Source of the DNA: an uncultured Muribaculaceae bacterium
GTDB lineage: Bacteria > Bacteroidota > Bacteroidia > Bacteroidales > Muribaculaceae
Length of the DNA: 64,000 bases
Assembly: GCA_910589425.1 (NCBI GenBank)
Contig: CAJUSZ010000006.1
Span: 43,351-107,350, forward strand
Direction: 5' to 3'
The position numbers were made by a program, and so were the translations under genes. Positions within the stretch are counted from its first letter, which is position 1. The number at the start of each line of letters is the position of its first letter. Below, piece by piece: positions 1 through 7,421 of this stretch. The notes below the pieces were generated by a model that was not told the DNA's origin, searched no databases, and worked only from the letters and a program-made list of their open reading frames with translations.

Positions 1-1
1 C

Positions 2-340
2 GTTGTCGGGTTGGCGATGGTCGCCGACAATCTGTGGCTCCTTGTCTCTGTCGGTCTGTTGCATTCTGTGATGTGGGGATGCATATTCACTCTTGCCGTA
101 GCCGGTCTCGGACGATATACGTCAAAGGCGTCGGGTGTCTTCATGATGGGAGTGTTCGGTGGAGCTGTCTTTCCGGTGCTTCAGGGGATCATTGCCGACG
201 CGCTTGGCGACTGGCAATGGACATGGTCTGTAGTGGTTGTCTGCGAGCTTGTGATGCTTGCATACGCCTTGTGGGGATGCGCTGTCAAGGATCCCGAGGC
301 TCTGGACAATATACATCTCGCTCCGTCAGACCCGGGATAA
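2..340 (+). CDS. MFS sugar permease, C-terminal part (FucP/GluP-like)
   Basis: This is the 3' end of a gene that begins before the window; the frame is open from base 2 to the TAA at 338-340. The 112 or so visible residues form hydrophobic helices typical of the last segments of a major facilitator. The stretch with GRYTSKASG followed by GGAVFPVLQG and IADALGD resembles the C-terminal half of fucose or glucose/galactose proton symporters common in Bacteroidales. It would sit in the inner membrane and import a monosaccharide. The family call rests on these short motifs; the substrate is unknown. It converges on the next gene and they share a hairpin terminator. Confidence 0.7.
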   Translation, partial: VVGLAMVADNLWLLVSVGLLHSVMWGCIFTLAVAGLGRYTSKASGVFMMGVFGGAVFPVLQGIIADALGDWQWTWSVVVVCELVMLAYALWGCAVKDPEALDNIHLAPSDPG

Positions 341-376
341 GCCCTGCTCTGATTGGCCGGTTGATGATAAAACACG

Positions 377-412
377 ATCCCCGCAGGAGTCGGATGACAT
401 TCCTGCGGGGAT
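377..412. terminator. Bidirectional hairpin between convergent genes
   Basis: Perfect 10-bp arms CCCCGCAGGA (379-388) and TCCTGCGGGG (401-410), extended by AT/AT, enclose a 12-nt loop. The hairpin lies between the convergent MFS and Bax-inhibitor genes. The T-tract is weak on both sides, so termination is inferred from position and stem strength. Confidence 0.6.
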
Positions 413-438
413 TGTGAGTCTCTGAGGCCGGAGCCGGT

Positions 439-1161
439 TCAGTCTCTGCTTCCACCGAATATGCGGAGAAGGAAGATGAAGAGGTTGATGAAATCGAGAT
501 AGAGGTTGAATGCCCCCATTGTGGCGAGCTTGTCGGCCATTGAAGGGTCGAGATTGGCCGCGGCCAGCTTCTTGACCTGCTGGGTGTCCCAGGCGGTGAG
601 TCCTGTGAAGATCAGCACACCGGCGATCGATATAACCCATTCCATGGTGGAATTGGCCCAGAAAATGTTGACAACCATCGCGATTATGAGTCCGAAAAGA
701 GCCATCATCAGGAATGATCCCATGCGGGTCAGATCTGTCTTGGTGAAATATCCGTAGACAGACATGGCGCCGAATGTGCCGGCTGTGATGAAGAACGTAT
801 ACACGATGGTTCCCATCCGGTAGGCAATGAAGATCGGAGCGAGCCATACGCCCATCAGTGCCGCGTAGACGCCAAACAGCAGCAGGCATACTCCGGTCGA
901 CATCTTTGAGAGTTTGGCAGGGATCGCGATAGCCATTATGATCATGGCGATCGGAATTGCCCAGAAAACGAGCTTGTTGCCGAATATGAACATCAGCGCG
1001 GACTCGGAAGAGGCCACACCCAGCGCGCAGAAAGCGGAGATTAGAAGTCCGATGAACATGCGCACATACACACGCTTCATGACCGCATTGGTCTGAGCGG
1101 TCAGGCTCTGCCCGCCGTAGTAGGGGGGAGGAGTTGTCTGGTGTTGGTTGTTGTAATTCAT
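439..1161 (-). CDS. Bax inhibitor-1/YccA family membrane protein
   Basis: A 240-residue inner-membrane protein with about seven hydrophobic segments after a short polar N-terminus containing TPPPYYGG. The late-loop motif TAWDTQQVKKL and the final helix with NLYLDFINLFIFLLRIFG are characteristic of the BI-1/YccA (TMBIM) family. Members are proposed to act as pH-sensitive calcium leak channels, or to interact with FtsH in proteobacteria; the role in Bacteroidales is not established. The ATG at 1161 is the first in frame and gives the usual family length. It is transcribed alone, downstream of argS on the same strand and 217 bp away, so an independent promoter is likely although I could not identify one. 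Confidence 0.93.
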   Translation of the reverse strand: MNYNNQHQTTPPPYYGGQSLTAQTNAVMKRVYVRMFIGLLISAFCALGVASSESALMFIFGNKLVFWAIPIAMIIMAIAIPAKLSKMSTGVCLLLFGVYAALMGVWLAPIFIAYRMGTIVYTFFITAGTFGAMSVYGYFTKTDLTRMGSFLMMALFGLIIAMVVNIFWANSTMEWVISIAGVLIFTGLTAWDTQQVKKLAAANLDPSMADKLATMGAFNLYLDFINLFIFLLRIFGGSRD

Positions 1162-1318
1162 GTTTATTATTTGTTTTGGTGTTTCAGGTGTTTGGAGCTT
1201 GTTTAAAAATAAATGTCAGAGACACCCTGGTGGGATAATTCAATAACGCTGGAATGCAGGAAAAATTTGACACCGGCATTTGAAAATTGTTTAAGAGTAT
1301 GTTATTAAAGATGCATGA

Positions 1319-1346
1319 AGGCGGCTGTCCGGGAAGTCAGCCGCCT
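1319..1346 (-). terminator. Hairpin downstream of argS
   Basis: Inverted repeat AGGCGGCTG (1319-1327) / CAGCCGCCT (1338-1346) lies about 33 nt past the argS stop. No real T-run follows on the minus strand, so it may act as a stabilising 3' hairpin or a weak terminator. Confidence 0.5.
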
Positions 1347-1378
1347 CAAATGTCAAATCTCTGCGGTAAGTCTGGTTC

Positions 1379-3157
1379 TTACATTCTTTCCGGCATCTCG
1401 ATCCCGAGAAGTGAGGTGGCTTTCGCGAGTGTGCGCGCCACTACCGACGAGAGTTCGAGCCTGAGCGCCTTGGCCGCCGTGTTCTCTTCCCTGAGTATGG
1501 GATAGTCGTGATAGAACTGGTTGTATTCCTTGGCGAGATCGTAGCAATAGTTGGCTATGAGAGCCGGGGAAAGCGAACGTCCGGCCTCGGCTACTACCGC
1601 AGGGAAATCGGCTGTCTTCTGGATCAGCGCTATCTCTTTCTCACTGGGTATGGCGTCGGCCATCGCAGCCGTGTCGATCTGTCCGGCTTTACGGAGTACG
1701 GATCGGATGCGGGCGTATGTGTACTGAAGGAACGGCCCTGTGTTTCCGTTGAAGTCAATCGATTCTTTCGGATTGAAAAGCATGTTCTTGCGCGGATCCA
1801 CTTTCAGAAGGAAATATTTCAACGCGCCAAGACCTACCTTGCGTGCGATCTCGGCTGCCTCTTCGGCCGGGATCTCCTTGAAGCGTTCGGCGGAGGCTTC
1901 GGCCGCGTCGGTTATCATGGTTTCCATCAGATCGTCGGCATCCACCACTGTGCCTTCGCGGCTCTTCATCTTGCCTTCCGGAAGTTCCACCATTCCGTAG
2001 GAGAAATGCACGAGGTCTTTTCCCCATTTGAATCCGAGTTTGTCGAGAAGCAGTGAAAGAACCTGGAAATGATAGTTCTGTTCGTTGCCTACCACATATA
2101 TCATGCGGTCGATCGGATAGTCGCGGTATCTCAGTTTTGCGGTGCCTATGTCCTGTGTCATGTAGACGGAAGTGCCGTCTGAGCGGAGCAGGAGTTTGTG
2201 GTCAAGACCGTCGGCTGTCAGATCGGCCCATACGGAGCCGTCCTCTTTCCGGTACATGATCCCCTTGTCAAGACCTCCCAGCACAAGTTCCTTGCCTTCG
2301 AGGTAAGTGTCGGATTCGTAGTAGATCTTGTCGAAGTCCACCCCCATGCGGCGATATGTCTCGTCGAATCCGGCATATACCCATTCGTTCATGCGTTTCC
2401 AGAGAGCGCGGATCTCAGGATCCCCGCTTTCCCAGCGGCGCAGCATTTCGCGTGCCTCAGCCATGAGGGAGCTTTCCTTTTCCGCCTCCTCTTTCGAGAT
2501 CCCTTTCTCGGTCATTATCTTTTCGCGTTCGGCTTTGAAATGTTTGTCGAACGCCACATAGAAATCTCCGATGAGATGATCCCCTTTCTTCCCGGCCGAT
2601 TCAGGAGTGATTCCATCGCCCCATTTCTGCCAGGCGAGCATCGATTTGCATATATGGATGCCGCGGTCGTTGACGATGTTGGTTTTCACGACGCGGTTGC
2701 CGTTGGCTTTCAGAATCTCGGCCACGGAGTAACCGAGGAGGTTGTTGCGCACATGTCCGAGATGCAGCGGCTTGTTGGTGTTGGGAGATGAGTATTCAAC
2801 CATCACGAGCGGCGAATCTCCAGTGGCCTCGCGGAAGCCATATTTATCGTCGGAGGCTATCCGGATCAGCTGTCCGCGCCAGAATGCCGGCGATACGGAG
2901 AGGTTGAGAAACCCTTTGACGGCGTTGAATTTATCGATGGCCTCCACATTTTCCACAAGCCATTGCCCGATCTCCGAGGCTGTGGCTTCGGGAGCCTTGT
3001 GTGATGCTTTCAGGAAAGGGAATACCACCACGGTGAGATTTCCCTCGAATTCTTTTTTTGTGGGGGAAGGGACGATCGATGATGGATCGGTCTCGACTCC
3101 GTAGAGAGCCTTCACAGCGTCGGCTGTGCCCTGGGATATGATTGATTGAATAGTCAT
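1379..3157 (-). CDS. argS: Arginyl-tRNA synthetase
   Basis: A class I aminoacyl-tRNA synthetase that charges tRNA-Arg with arginine in the cytoplasm. The 592 residues match the usual family length. An N-terminal ArgRS-specific domain (about 1-110) precedes the Rossmann catalytic fold with the HIGH-type motif HLGH near residue 132. The second signature reads KMKSREGT near residue 400, the ArgRS form of KMSKS. The all-alpha anticodon-binding domain ends in SLLGIEMPERM, a normal ArgRS terminus. The ATG at 3157 is supported by a TACTTTTG -7 element upstream. Single-gene unit with a hairpin after the stop. Confidence 0.98.
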   Translation of the reverse strand: MTIQSIISQGTADAVKALYGVETDPSSIVPSPTKKEFEGNLTVVVFPFLKASHKAPEATASEIGQWLVENVEAIDKFNAVKGFLNLSVSPAFWRGQLIRIASDDKYGFREATGDSPLVMVEYSSPNTNKPLHLGHVRNNLLGYSVAEILKANGNRVVKTNIVNDRGIHICKSMLAWQKWGDGITPESAGKKGDHLIGDFYVAFDKHFKAEREKIMTEKGISKEEAEKESSLMAEAREMLRRWESGDPEIRALWKRMNEWVYAGFDETYRRMGVDFDKIYYESDTYLEGKELVLGGLDKGIMYRKEDGSVWADLTADGLDHKLLLRSDGTSVYMTQDIGTAKLRYRDYPIDRMIYVVGNEQNYHFQVLSLLLDKLGFKWGKDLVHFSYGMVELPEGKMKSREGTVVDADDLMETMITDAAEASAERFKEIPAEEAAEIARKVGLGALKYFLLKVDPRKNMLFNPKESIDFNGNTGPFLQYTYARIRSVLRKAGQIDTAAMADAIPSEKEIALIQKTADFPAVVAEAGRSLSPALIANYCYDLAKEYNQFYHDYPILREENTAAKALRLELSSVVARTLAKATSLLGIEMPERM

Positions 3158-3237
3158 CGCTGGTTATGATTGTGTTGCTATGCGGGATATTTGTGTTTGT
3201 CTTTGAACAAATTCCTACCCCGGAATCCAATGGGTTG

Positions 3238-3268
3238 CAAAAGTACAAAAAAAAAATGACACTGCGAA
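3238..3268 (-). promoter_or_regulatory. Promoter of argS
   Basis: On the minus strand TACTTTTG (3245-3238) fits the Bacteroidota -7 consensus TAnnTTTG, with an imperfect -33 element TTCG 19 bp upstream. The predicted leader to the argS ATG is about 75 nt. Confidence 0.6.
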
Positions 3269-3285
3269 AAAGAAAAATCAGACGC

Positions 3286-4047
3286 TCAGTCGTGGCGGCG
3301 GTATATGAAGCGTGCGAGTCCATAGACGTATCTTCTGAACCCCGGACGATAGCACAAGACCGAGCTGAACCATCCCATGTGCGGGTCGATAAGCCTGACG
3401 AGCATGCCGACAAGCACCATCGCGAGAAGGGTGCCGATCCCGACCACATTCCATAGCCATCGCCCGAAGAATGCATATCCCGATATCACCGCGATGGCCA
3501 CCAGCGATATGTCAACAGCGATTTTTGCCTTTGAAAACGGAATTCCTGTAGCCCGGCTGATCGCAACCGGGAAACCTTCTCCCGGCATTGTTACCGAGCC
3601 GCATCTGATCTCAAGTGATATTCCCGCGGCGAGAACCGTACATCCGAGCAGCTGCACGGCGACTTTCGATGCGAGCGATCCGCATTCGATGGTCTCTGTA
3701 AGAATCATGTTGACGTCAAGCAGGAAGCCGAAGAAGAAACCGATTGCAAGCTGGAAGAGCTGCACCGGCTCGAACCGCCGCCTGAGAACCGCTATCTGGA
3801 GGCCGACAAGGATGAAATTCATGATATATGTGTATTCCCCGATTGTGAGCGCTGGCGCTTTCCCGTCGGCTCCGGCAAGCGACATTACGAACGGGATTGT
3901 CGAGATTACGCTGCTGCCGAGATATGATCTGACACATAGTGCTACTCCGAGCGTCATTATGAAAAGAGATGCAAGCAGCCATATATGCTGCCATATAAAC
4001 ATTACGGTCTTTTCCTTTGTGGATCTTAAAGCGATTCCCTTGTCCAT
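3286..4047 (-). CDS. YitT/YczE-like integral membrane protein
   Basis: A polytopic inner-membrane protein of about 253 residues with five or so helices. The opening helix pattern LASLFIMTLGVALCVRSYLG and the later GCTVLAAGISLEIRCGSVTMPGEGF resemble YczE/YitT-type membrane proteins (DUF6198), whose function is unknown. The open frame extends to a TTG at 4077, but that codon lies inside a TAATTTTG -7 element (4082-4075), so translation must start downstream. The ATG at 4047 gives a leader of about 20 nt; an ATG at 4002 is also possible. Its 3' end lies just before the argS promoter, so it is a single-gene unit between HU and argS. Confidence 0.75.
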   Translation of the reverse strand: MDKGIALRSTKEKTVMFIWQHIWLLASLFIMTLGVALCVRSYLGSSVISTIPFVMSLAGADGKAPALTIGEYTYIMNFILVGLQIAVLRRRFEPVQLFQLAIGFFFGFLLDVNMILTETIECGSLASKVAVQLLGCTVLAAGISLEIRCGSVTMPGEGFPVAISRATGIPFSKAKIAVDISLVAIAVISGYAFFGRWLWNVVGIGTLLAMVLVGMLVRLIDPHMGWFSSVLCYRPGFRRYVYGLARFIYRRHD

Positions 4048-4074
4048 TTTCAAAATGTCAATTTTACTCTTCTG

Positions 4075-4082
4075 CAAAATTA
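4075..4082 (-). promoter_or_regulatory. -7 element of the YitT/YczE-like gene
   Basis: TAATTTTG on the minus strand matches TAnnTTTG. No clear TTTG is seen 19-21 bp upstream. It lies over the upstream TTG codon and so decides the start choice for this gene. Confidence 0.55.
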
Positions 4083-4137
4083 ATGAAAATGGCCGAAGCT
4101 CCTATGCTGCGGCTGGTGCGGAATGGGGTCAGACACG

Positions 4138-4182
4138 AAAAAAGACCGGCGATGAGCCAGAATGTGGCGTCGCCAGTCTTTT
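4138..4182 (-). terminator. Intrinsic terminator of the HU gene
   Basis: Minus-strand hairpin with arms AAGACTGGCGA and TCGCCGGTCTT (one G-T pair) is followed directly by six T residues (complement of 4143-4138). It lies about 30 nt past the HU stop codon. Confidence 0.85.
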
Positions 4183-4212
4183 ATGGTTTGGTGGTGGGGC
4201 GTTGGCGTGATA

Positions 4213-4476
4213 TTATTTGCCGAGTTCCGCAGCGGGTTTGAATTTGACCACCTTGCGTGCGGGAATCTCGATTTTCTCTTTTGTGCGGGGGTTGATGCCC
4301 ATGCGGGCTTCCTTGTTGACAACCTGGAATGTGCCGAAGCCAAGAAGCTGCACTTTGTCTTCGTTGACGAGAGCCTGTGCGATCGATTCAAGGCATGCGT
4401 CGAGCGCAGCTTTGGCGCTTTGTTTGTTGAGTCCTGCTTTTGCAGCAATTTCGTTGACTAAATCAGTTTTATTCAT
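4213..4476 (-). CDS. HU-family nucleoid DNA-binding protein
   Basis: An 87-residue histone-like protein of the HU/IHF family that binds and bends DNA as a dimer in the nucleoid. The N-terminal helices begin MNKTDLVNEIAAKAGL. The core LLGFGTFQV and the beta-arm region with NPRTKEKIEIPARKVVKFKP are classic HU signatures. Length is normal. It is a single-gene unit with a textbook Bacteroidota promoter upstream and a strong intrinsic terminator downstream, as expected for an abundant protein. Confidence 0.97.
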   Translation of the reverse strand: MNKTDLVNEIAAKAGLNKQSAKAALDACLESIAQALVNEDKVQLLGFGTFQVVNKEARMGINPRTKEKIEIPARKVVKFKPAAELGK

Positions 4477-4511
4477 AATGAAGTTTTTTTAAGTAATTTT
4501 AATATATTGGG

Positions 4512-4542
4512 CAAATATACGATTAATTAATGTAGTAACAAA
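4512..4542 (-). promoter_or_regulatory. Promoter of the HU gene
   Basis: On the minus strand TTTG (4542-4539), a 19-bp spacer, then TATATTTG (4519-4512) match both Bacteroidota sigma-ABfr elements. The predicted leader is about 30 nt. Confidence 0.85.
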
Positions 4543-4634
4543 TTTTTTAATAAAAAAAGCGACGCGGAGACTTTATTTTATAAGATTTTATATGTTTTAA
4601 ACTTTGCTTCCGGAAAGAAATGGTGAAATTTCAC

Positions 4635-4642
4635 TAAATTTG
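4635..4642 (+). promoter_or_regulatory. -7 element of the rhomboid operon
   Basis: TAAATTTG ends 4 bp before an ATG at 4647. Transcription would start at about 4646-4650, so that ATG would be leaderless and the ATG at 4683 is the likelier start. No TTTG is seen at the normal -33 spacing. Confidence 0.5.
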
Positions 4643-4682
4643 CACCATGTTTAACAATTCCGGAACAGGTTGGCGCGCACAA

Positions 4683-5417
4683 ATGCCGCCGGTTACGAAA
4701 AACCTGATAATAATAAACGTGCTTCTGTGGCTTGTGGAGACCTTGATCCCCGGTTTCGGGAGAACATTGGTCGATACTCTCGGGCTGCATTTTTTTGAAG
4801 GATCCGGATTCAATCCGGCCCAGATCATCACCTACATGTTTCTCCATTCCCCCGACTCGATCATGCATCTACTGTTCAATATGTTCACGCTTTGGATGTT
4901 CGGGCGGCTGATGGAACAGGTCTGGGGTTCACGCAGATTCCTGCTTTTCTATATGGTGTGCGGTGTCGGAGCCGCGGTTGTGCAGGAAATTGTGTGGGCT
5001 TTCACATGGGAACATGACTATATCGCGGGAATAGCCCCTCTCAATGGACTTACCTACAGTCAGATGAAGCAGGTTGTGGATCTGGCTCTCTTTAATGGAG
5101 ATGCTGAGTTCATCAAGGCTGTCGGAATGATGAAGAATTCGATGATGACGATCGGTGCGTCGGGCGCGGTGTTCGGATTGCTGCTCGGCTTTGCGTTTGT
5201 GTTTCCCAATCTTCCGCTGTATCTGTTCTTCATCCCTGTGCCTATCAAGGCGAAATACATGGTGGCGGGCTATGCGGTCATTGAGTTTTTCTTCGGCGTT
5301 ACGGGCGCCCAGTCGACAGTGGCACATTTCGCCCACCTCGGAGGGATGCTGTTCGGGTTGGTTATGCTGTTGTATTGGAAAAAGAAAGGCACCCTCAGGG
5401 GAAACAGTTTTATGTAA
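4683..5417 (+). CDS. Rhomboid-family intramembrane serine protease (first of two)
   Basis: An inner-membrane protease that cleaves transmembrane segments. From the ATG at 4683 the product is 244 residues and opens with MPPVTKNLIIINVLLW, the usual N-terminus in this group. HLLFNMFTLWMFG carries the HxxxN oxyanion motif. Catalytic Ser is in IGASGAVFG (about residue 160) and the paired His is in FAHLGGMLFG (about residue 218), so the Ser-His dyad is intact. An ATG 12 codons upstream is open but falls at the predicted transcription start. A second rhomboid follows after 24 bp, so the pair is probably co-transcribed. Substrates are unknown. Confidence 0.93.
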   Translation: MPPVTKNLIIINVLLWLVETLIPGFGRTLVDTLGLHFFEGSGFNPAQIITYMFLHSPDSIMHLLFNMFTLWMFGRLMEQVWGSRRFLLFYMVCGVGAAVVQEIVWAFTWEHDYIAGIAPLNGLTYSQMKQVVDLALFNGDAEFIKAVGMMKNSMMTIGASGAVFGLLLGFAFVFPNLPLYLFFIPVPIKAKYMVAGYAVIEFFFGVTGAQSTVAHFAHLGGMLFGLVMLLYWKKKGTLRGNSFM

Positions 5418-5441
5418 ATTTATCTGAAAGCGTTTTGTAGC

Positions 5442-6248
5442 TTGGCATACGGAGATCTGAAATATTCGTTGAGAATGGCATACCGCCGCCACCCAGCCAT
5501 ATCCGTGCTTGTGGCTGTCAATGTAGGGGTCGCTGTCATTTGCTGGATAACCGGTTTCGTCGCTTTGGCGGCCGGAAAGAATCTTCATCCCGGAATGTGG
5601 CTGTCTGTGCCGTCGTCGGGAGTGATCATGCGTCCGTGGACAGTGCTGACCTTTATGTTTACCCAGACCAATGTGTTCCATCTGCTGTTCAATATGCTCT
5701 GGCTCTATTGGTTCGGGATTGTGCTTGCCGATGCGGGTGGAGACCGGAAGGTGGTGCGTGGCTATGTAGCCGGCGGCATCGCCGGAGCCGTGGCGTTTAT
5801 CATTTTCGCAGGTTTTGCCCCGTCGCTTTCTGCATCCTCGCTCTCCGGGGCGTCGGCCTCGGTGGTGGCAATCATGGTTGAATCCGCGTTGAAGCGACCC
5901 GATATGCGGTTCCGGTTGTTACTTATAGGCACGGTGCGTCTCAAATGGCTTGCCTTGATGTCGTTGTTGCTCCTTCTGCTTGGCTTCGGCGGAGGCAACG
6001 CCGGAGGTCAGGCGGCCCATATCGGCGGCGTGGTTTCCGGGTTGGCCTTATGGCTGATCGATACAAGACGCATACCTTTGCCGAAACATGAAAAAAGAAG
6101 AAAAGCGGACAGAATCATCAAGGTGATGGAATCCAGAAGACAGGGGATGGAGCGGCTTGATGAGCTTCTCGACAAGATAAAGGTCTCAGGCTATGATTCC
6201 CTGACAAAACAGGAGAAGCGGGAGCTTGACCGGTTATCGTCCCGCTGA
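5442..6248 (+). CDS. Rhomboid-family intramembrane serine protease (second of two)
   Basis: A second rhomboid of 268 residues, 24 bp after the first. It keeps HLLFNMLWLYWFG (HxxxN), a serine motif GASASVVAI with Ser at about residue 138, and AHIGGVVSG with His at about residue 193. The serine motif is GASA, not the canonical GxSG. A hydrophilic C-terminal tail of about 60 residues rich in Lys, Arg and Glu follows the last helix and should lie in the cytoplasm. The TTG at 5442 keeps a short amphipathic N-terminus (YGDLKYSLR) that I recall from second rhomboids of this order; an in-frame ATG at 5475 is the alternative. Confidence 0.88.
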   Translation: MAYGDLKYSLRMAYRRHPAISVLVAVNVGVAVICWITGFVALAAGKNLHPGMWLSVPSSGVIMRPWTVLTFMFTQTNVFHLLFNMLWLYWFGIVLADAGGDRKVVRGYVAGGIAGAVAFIIFAGFAPSLSASSLSGASASVVAIMVESALKRPDMRFRLLLIGTVRLKWLALMSLLLLLLGFGGGNAGGQAAHIGGVVSGLALWLIDTRRIPLPKHEKRRKADRIIKVMESRRQGMERLDELLDKIKVSGYDSLTKQEKRELDRLSSR

Positions 6249-6313
6249 GTCCGTATTCTTTCCGGATGTGGAATTCGGGATATGTTCCCGTTTGTTTTTG
6301 AAATTTGAGAAAT

Positions 6314-7387
6314 ATGATTGGACTTGTGCTGCGCATTGCAGCTAAAATACTGACACTATTGCTTTATGCGGCCACGTTGTGTGCCGCATACGGAGGATAT
6401 GTCAATCCCCATATATGGGCCACTCCGTCCATCCTGACTCTCGCGCTTCCCTATCTTGCGCTGTCTACGCTCATAGCGGCGGTATTATGGGGAATCGGGA
6501 GGAGGCTGTTCATCGCCCTGATCGGCGCAGCGACTCTGCTTGCCAGCTGGGGGCCGGTGGTTACTGCCGTTCCTGTCGGAAGCGCGAACCGTGCGGAGAC
6601 ATCCGACACGTTTACCGTCATGACATATAACATCATGCATGGTGTGGACGAGAGCGATCCCAAGTCGAACGCCGGGGAAAGCATCCGTTATCTGATCAAC
6701 AGCGGAGCCGACATAGTGTGTCTTCAGGAGATGTGGGGATTCAGCCCGGAAATGATGCCTACAGTGCCTAAGCCGTTGATTGATTCGCTTAAGAAAGTTT
6801 ATCCATATTGTGTGTTTGGCTCGATGGATCTTACCGTGCTTTCCAAATATCCGCTGTCGCAAGTCCGTGTGGACGGCACTCCTCCGAATTCAGAGTTTAT
6901 CGCCACGGCCGATGTCAGGGGACGCAGGCTTACCCTCGTGAATGTTCATCTGGAATCCTACAGGCTTTCGGATGAGGAGCGCGAGGTGGTGAGCGACATT
7001 AATTCCGTCGGGACAGCCAAGTCGAGTCTGCGCGAGTTCAAGGGTTCGATCATGGGGAAACTGAAGCAATCTTTCCGCAACCGGGCCGATGACGCCGTCC
7101 ATCTGCGCAGGACGCTCGACGGCATATCCGGTCCTGTGATCGTGTGTGGTGATTTCAACGATGTCCCAGCCTCATGGGTCTACCGTAAGGTGCGTGGAGA
7201 TGACTTCCATGATGCGTTTGCCGAGACCAATTTCGGCTATAAGATAACCTACCATTCCCACCGCATGTATTTCCACATCGACCAGATCCTCTATCGTGGT
7301 GATCTGAGGGCGTTGGATGTGAAACGCATCAAAGCCGGTGCGAGCGACCATTATCCTCTGATCGCTGAATTTGAATTCATTAGATAA
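6314..7387 (+). CDS. Endonuclease/exonuclease/phosphatase-family membrane protein
   Basis: Two or three N-terminal transmembrane helices (about residues 5-80) anchor a metal-dependent phosphodiesterase-fold domain. The motifs run in family order: MTYNIMHG, CLQEMWG, NVHLESY, CGDFNDVP and, near the end, SDHYPLIAEF, which carry the metal-binding Asn, Glu, Asp, Asn and His. The protein may cleave a phospholipid, phosphodiester or nucleic acid at the membrane; the substrate is unknown. The open frame starts at a TTG at 6305, but the ATG at 6314 leads straight into the first helix and is preferred. It lies 65 bp after the second rhomboid and probably belongs to the same transcript. Confidence 0.88.
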   Translation: MIGLVLRIAAKILTLLLYAATLCAAYGGYVNPHIWATPSILTLALPYLALSTLIAAVLWGIGRRLFIALIGAATLLASWGPVVTAVPVGSANRAETSDTFTVMTYNIMHGVDESDPKSNAGESIRYLINSGADIVCLQEMWGFSPEMMPTVPKPLIDSLKKVYPYCVFGSMDLTVLSKYPLSQVRVDGTPPNSEFIATADVRGRRLTLVNVHLESYRLSDEEREVVSDINSVGTAKSSLREFKGSIMGKLKQSFRNRADDAVHLRRTLDGISGPVIVCGDFNDVPASWVYRKVRGDDFHDAFAETNFGYKITYHSHRMYFHIDQILYRGDLRALDVKRIKAGASDHYPLIAEFEFIR

Positions 7388-7421
7388 GACTGAGATTCAA
7401 AATATTACTAACCTATAATAT

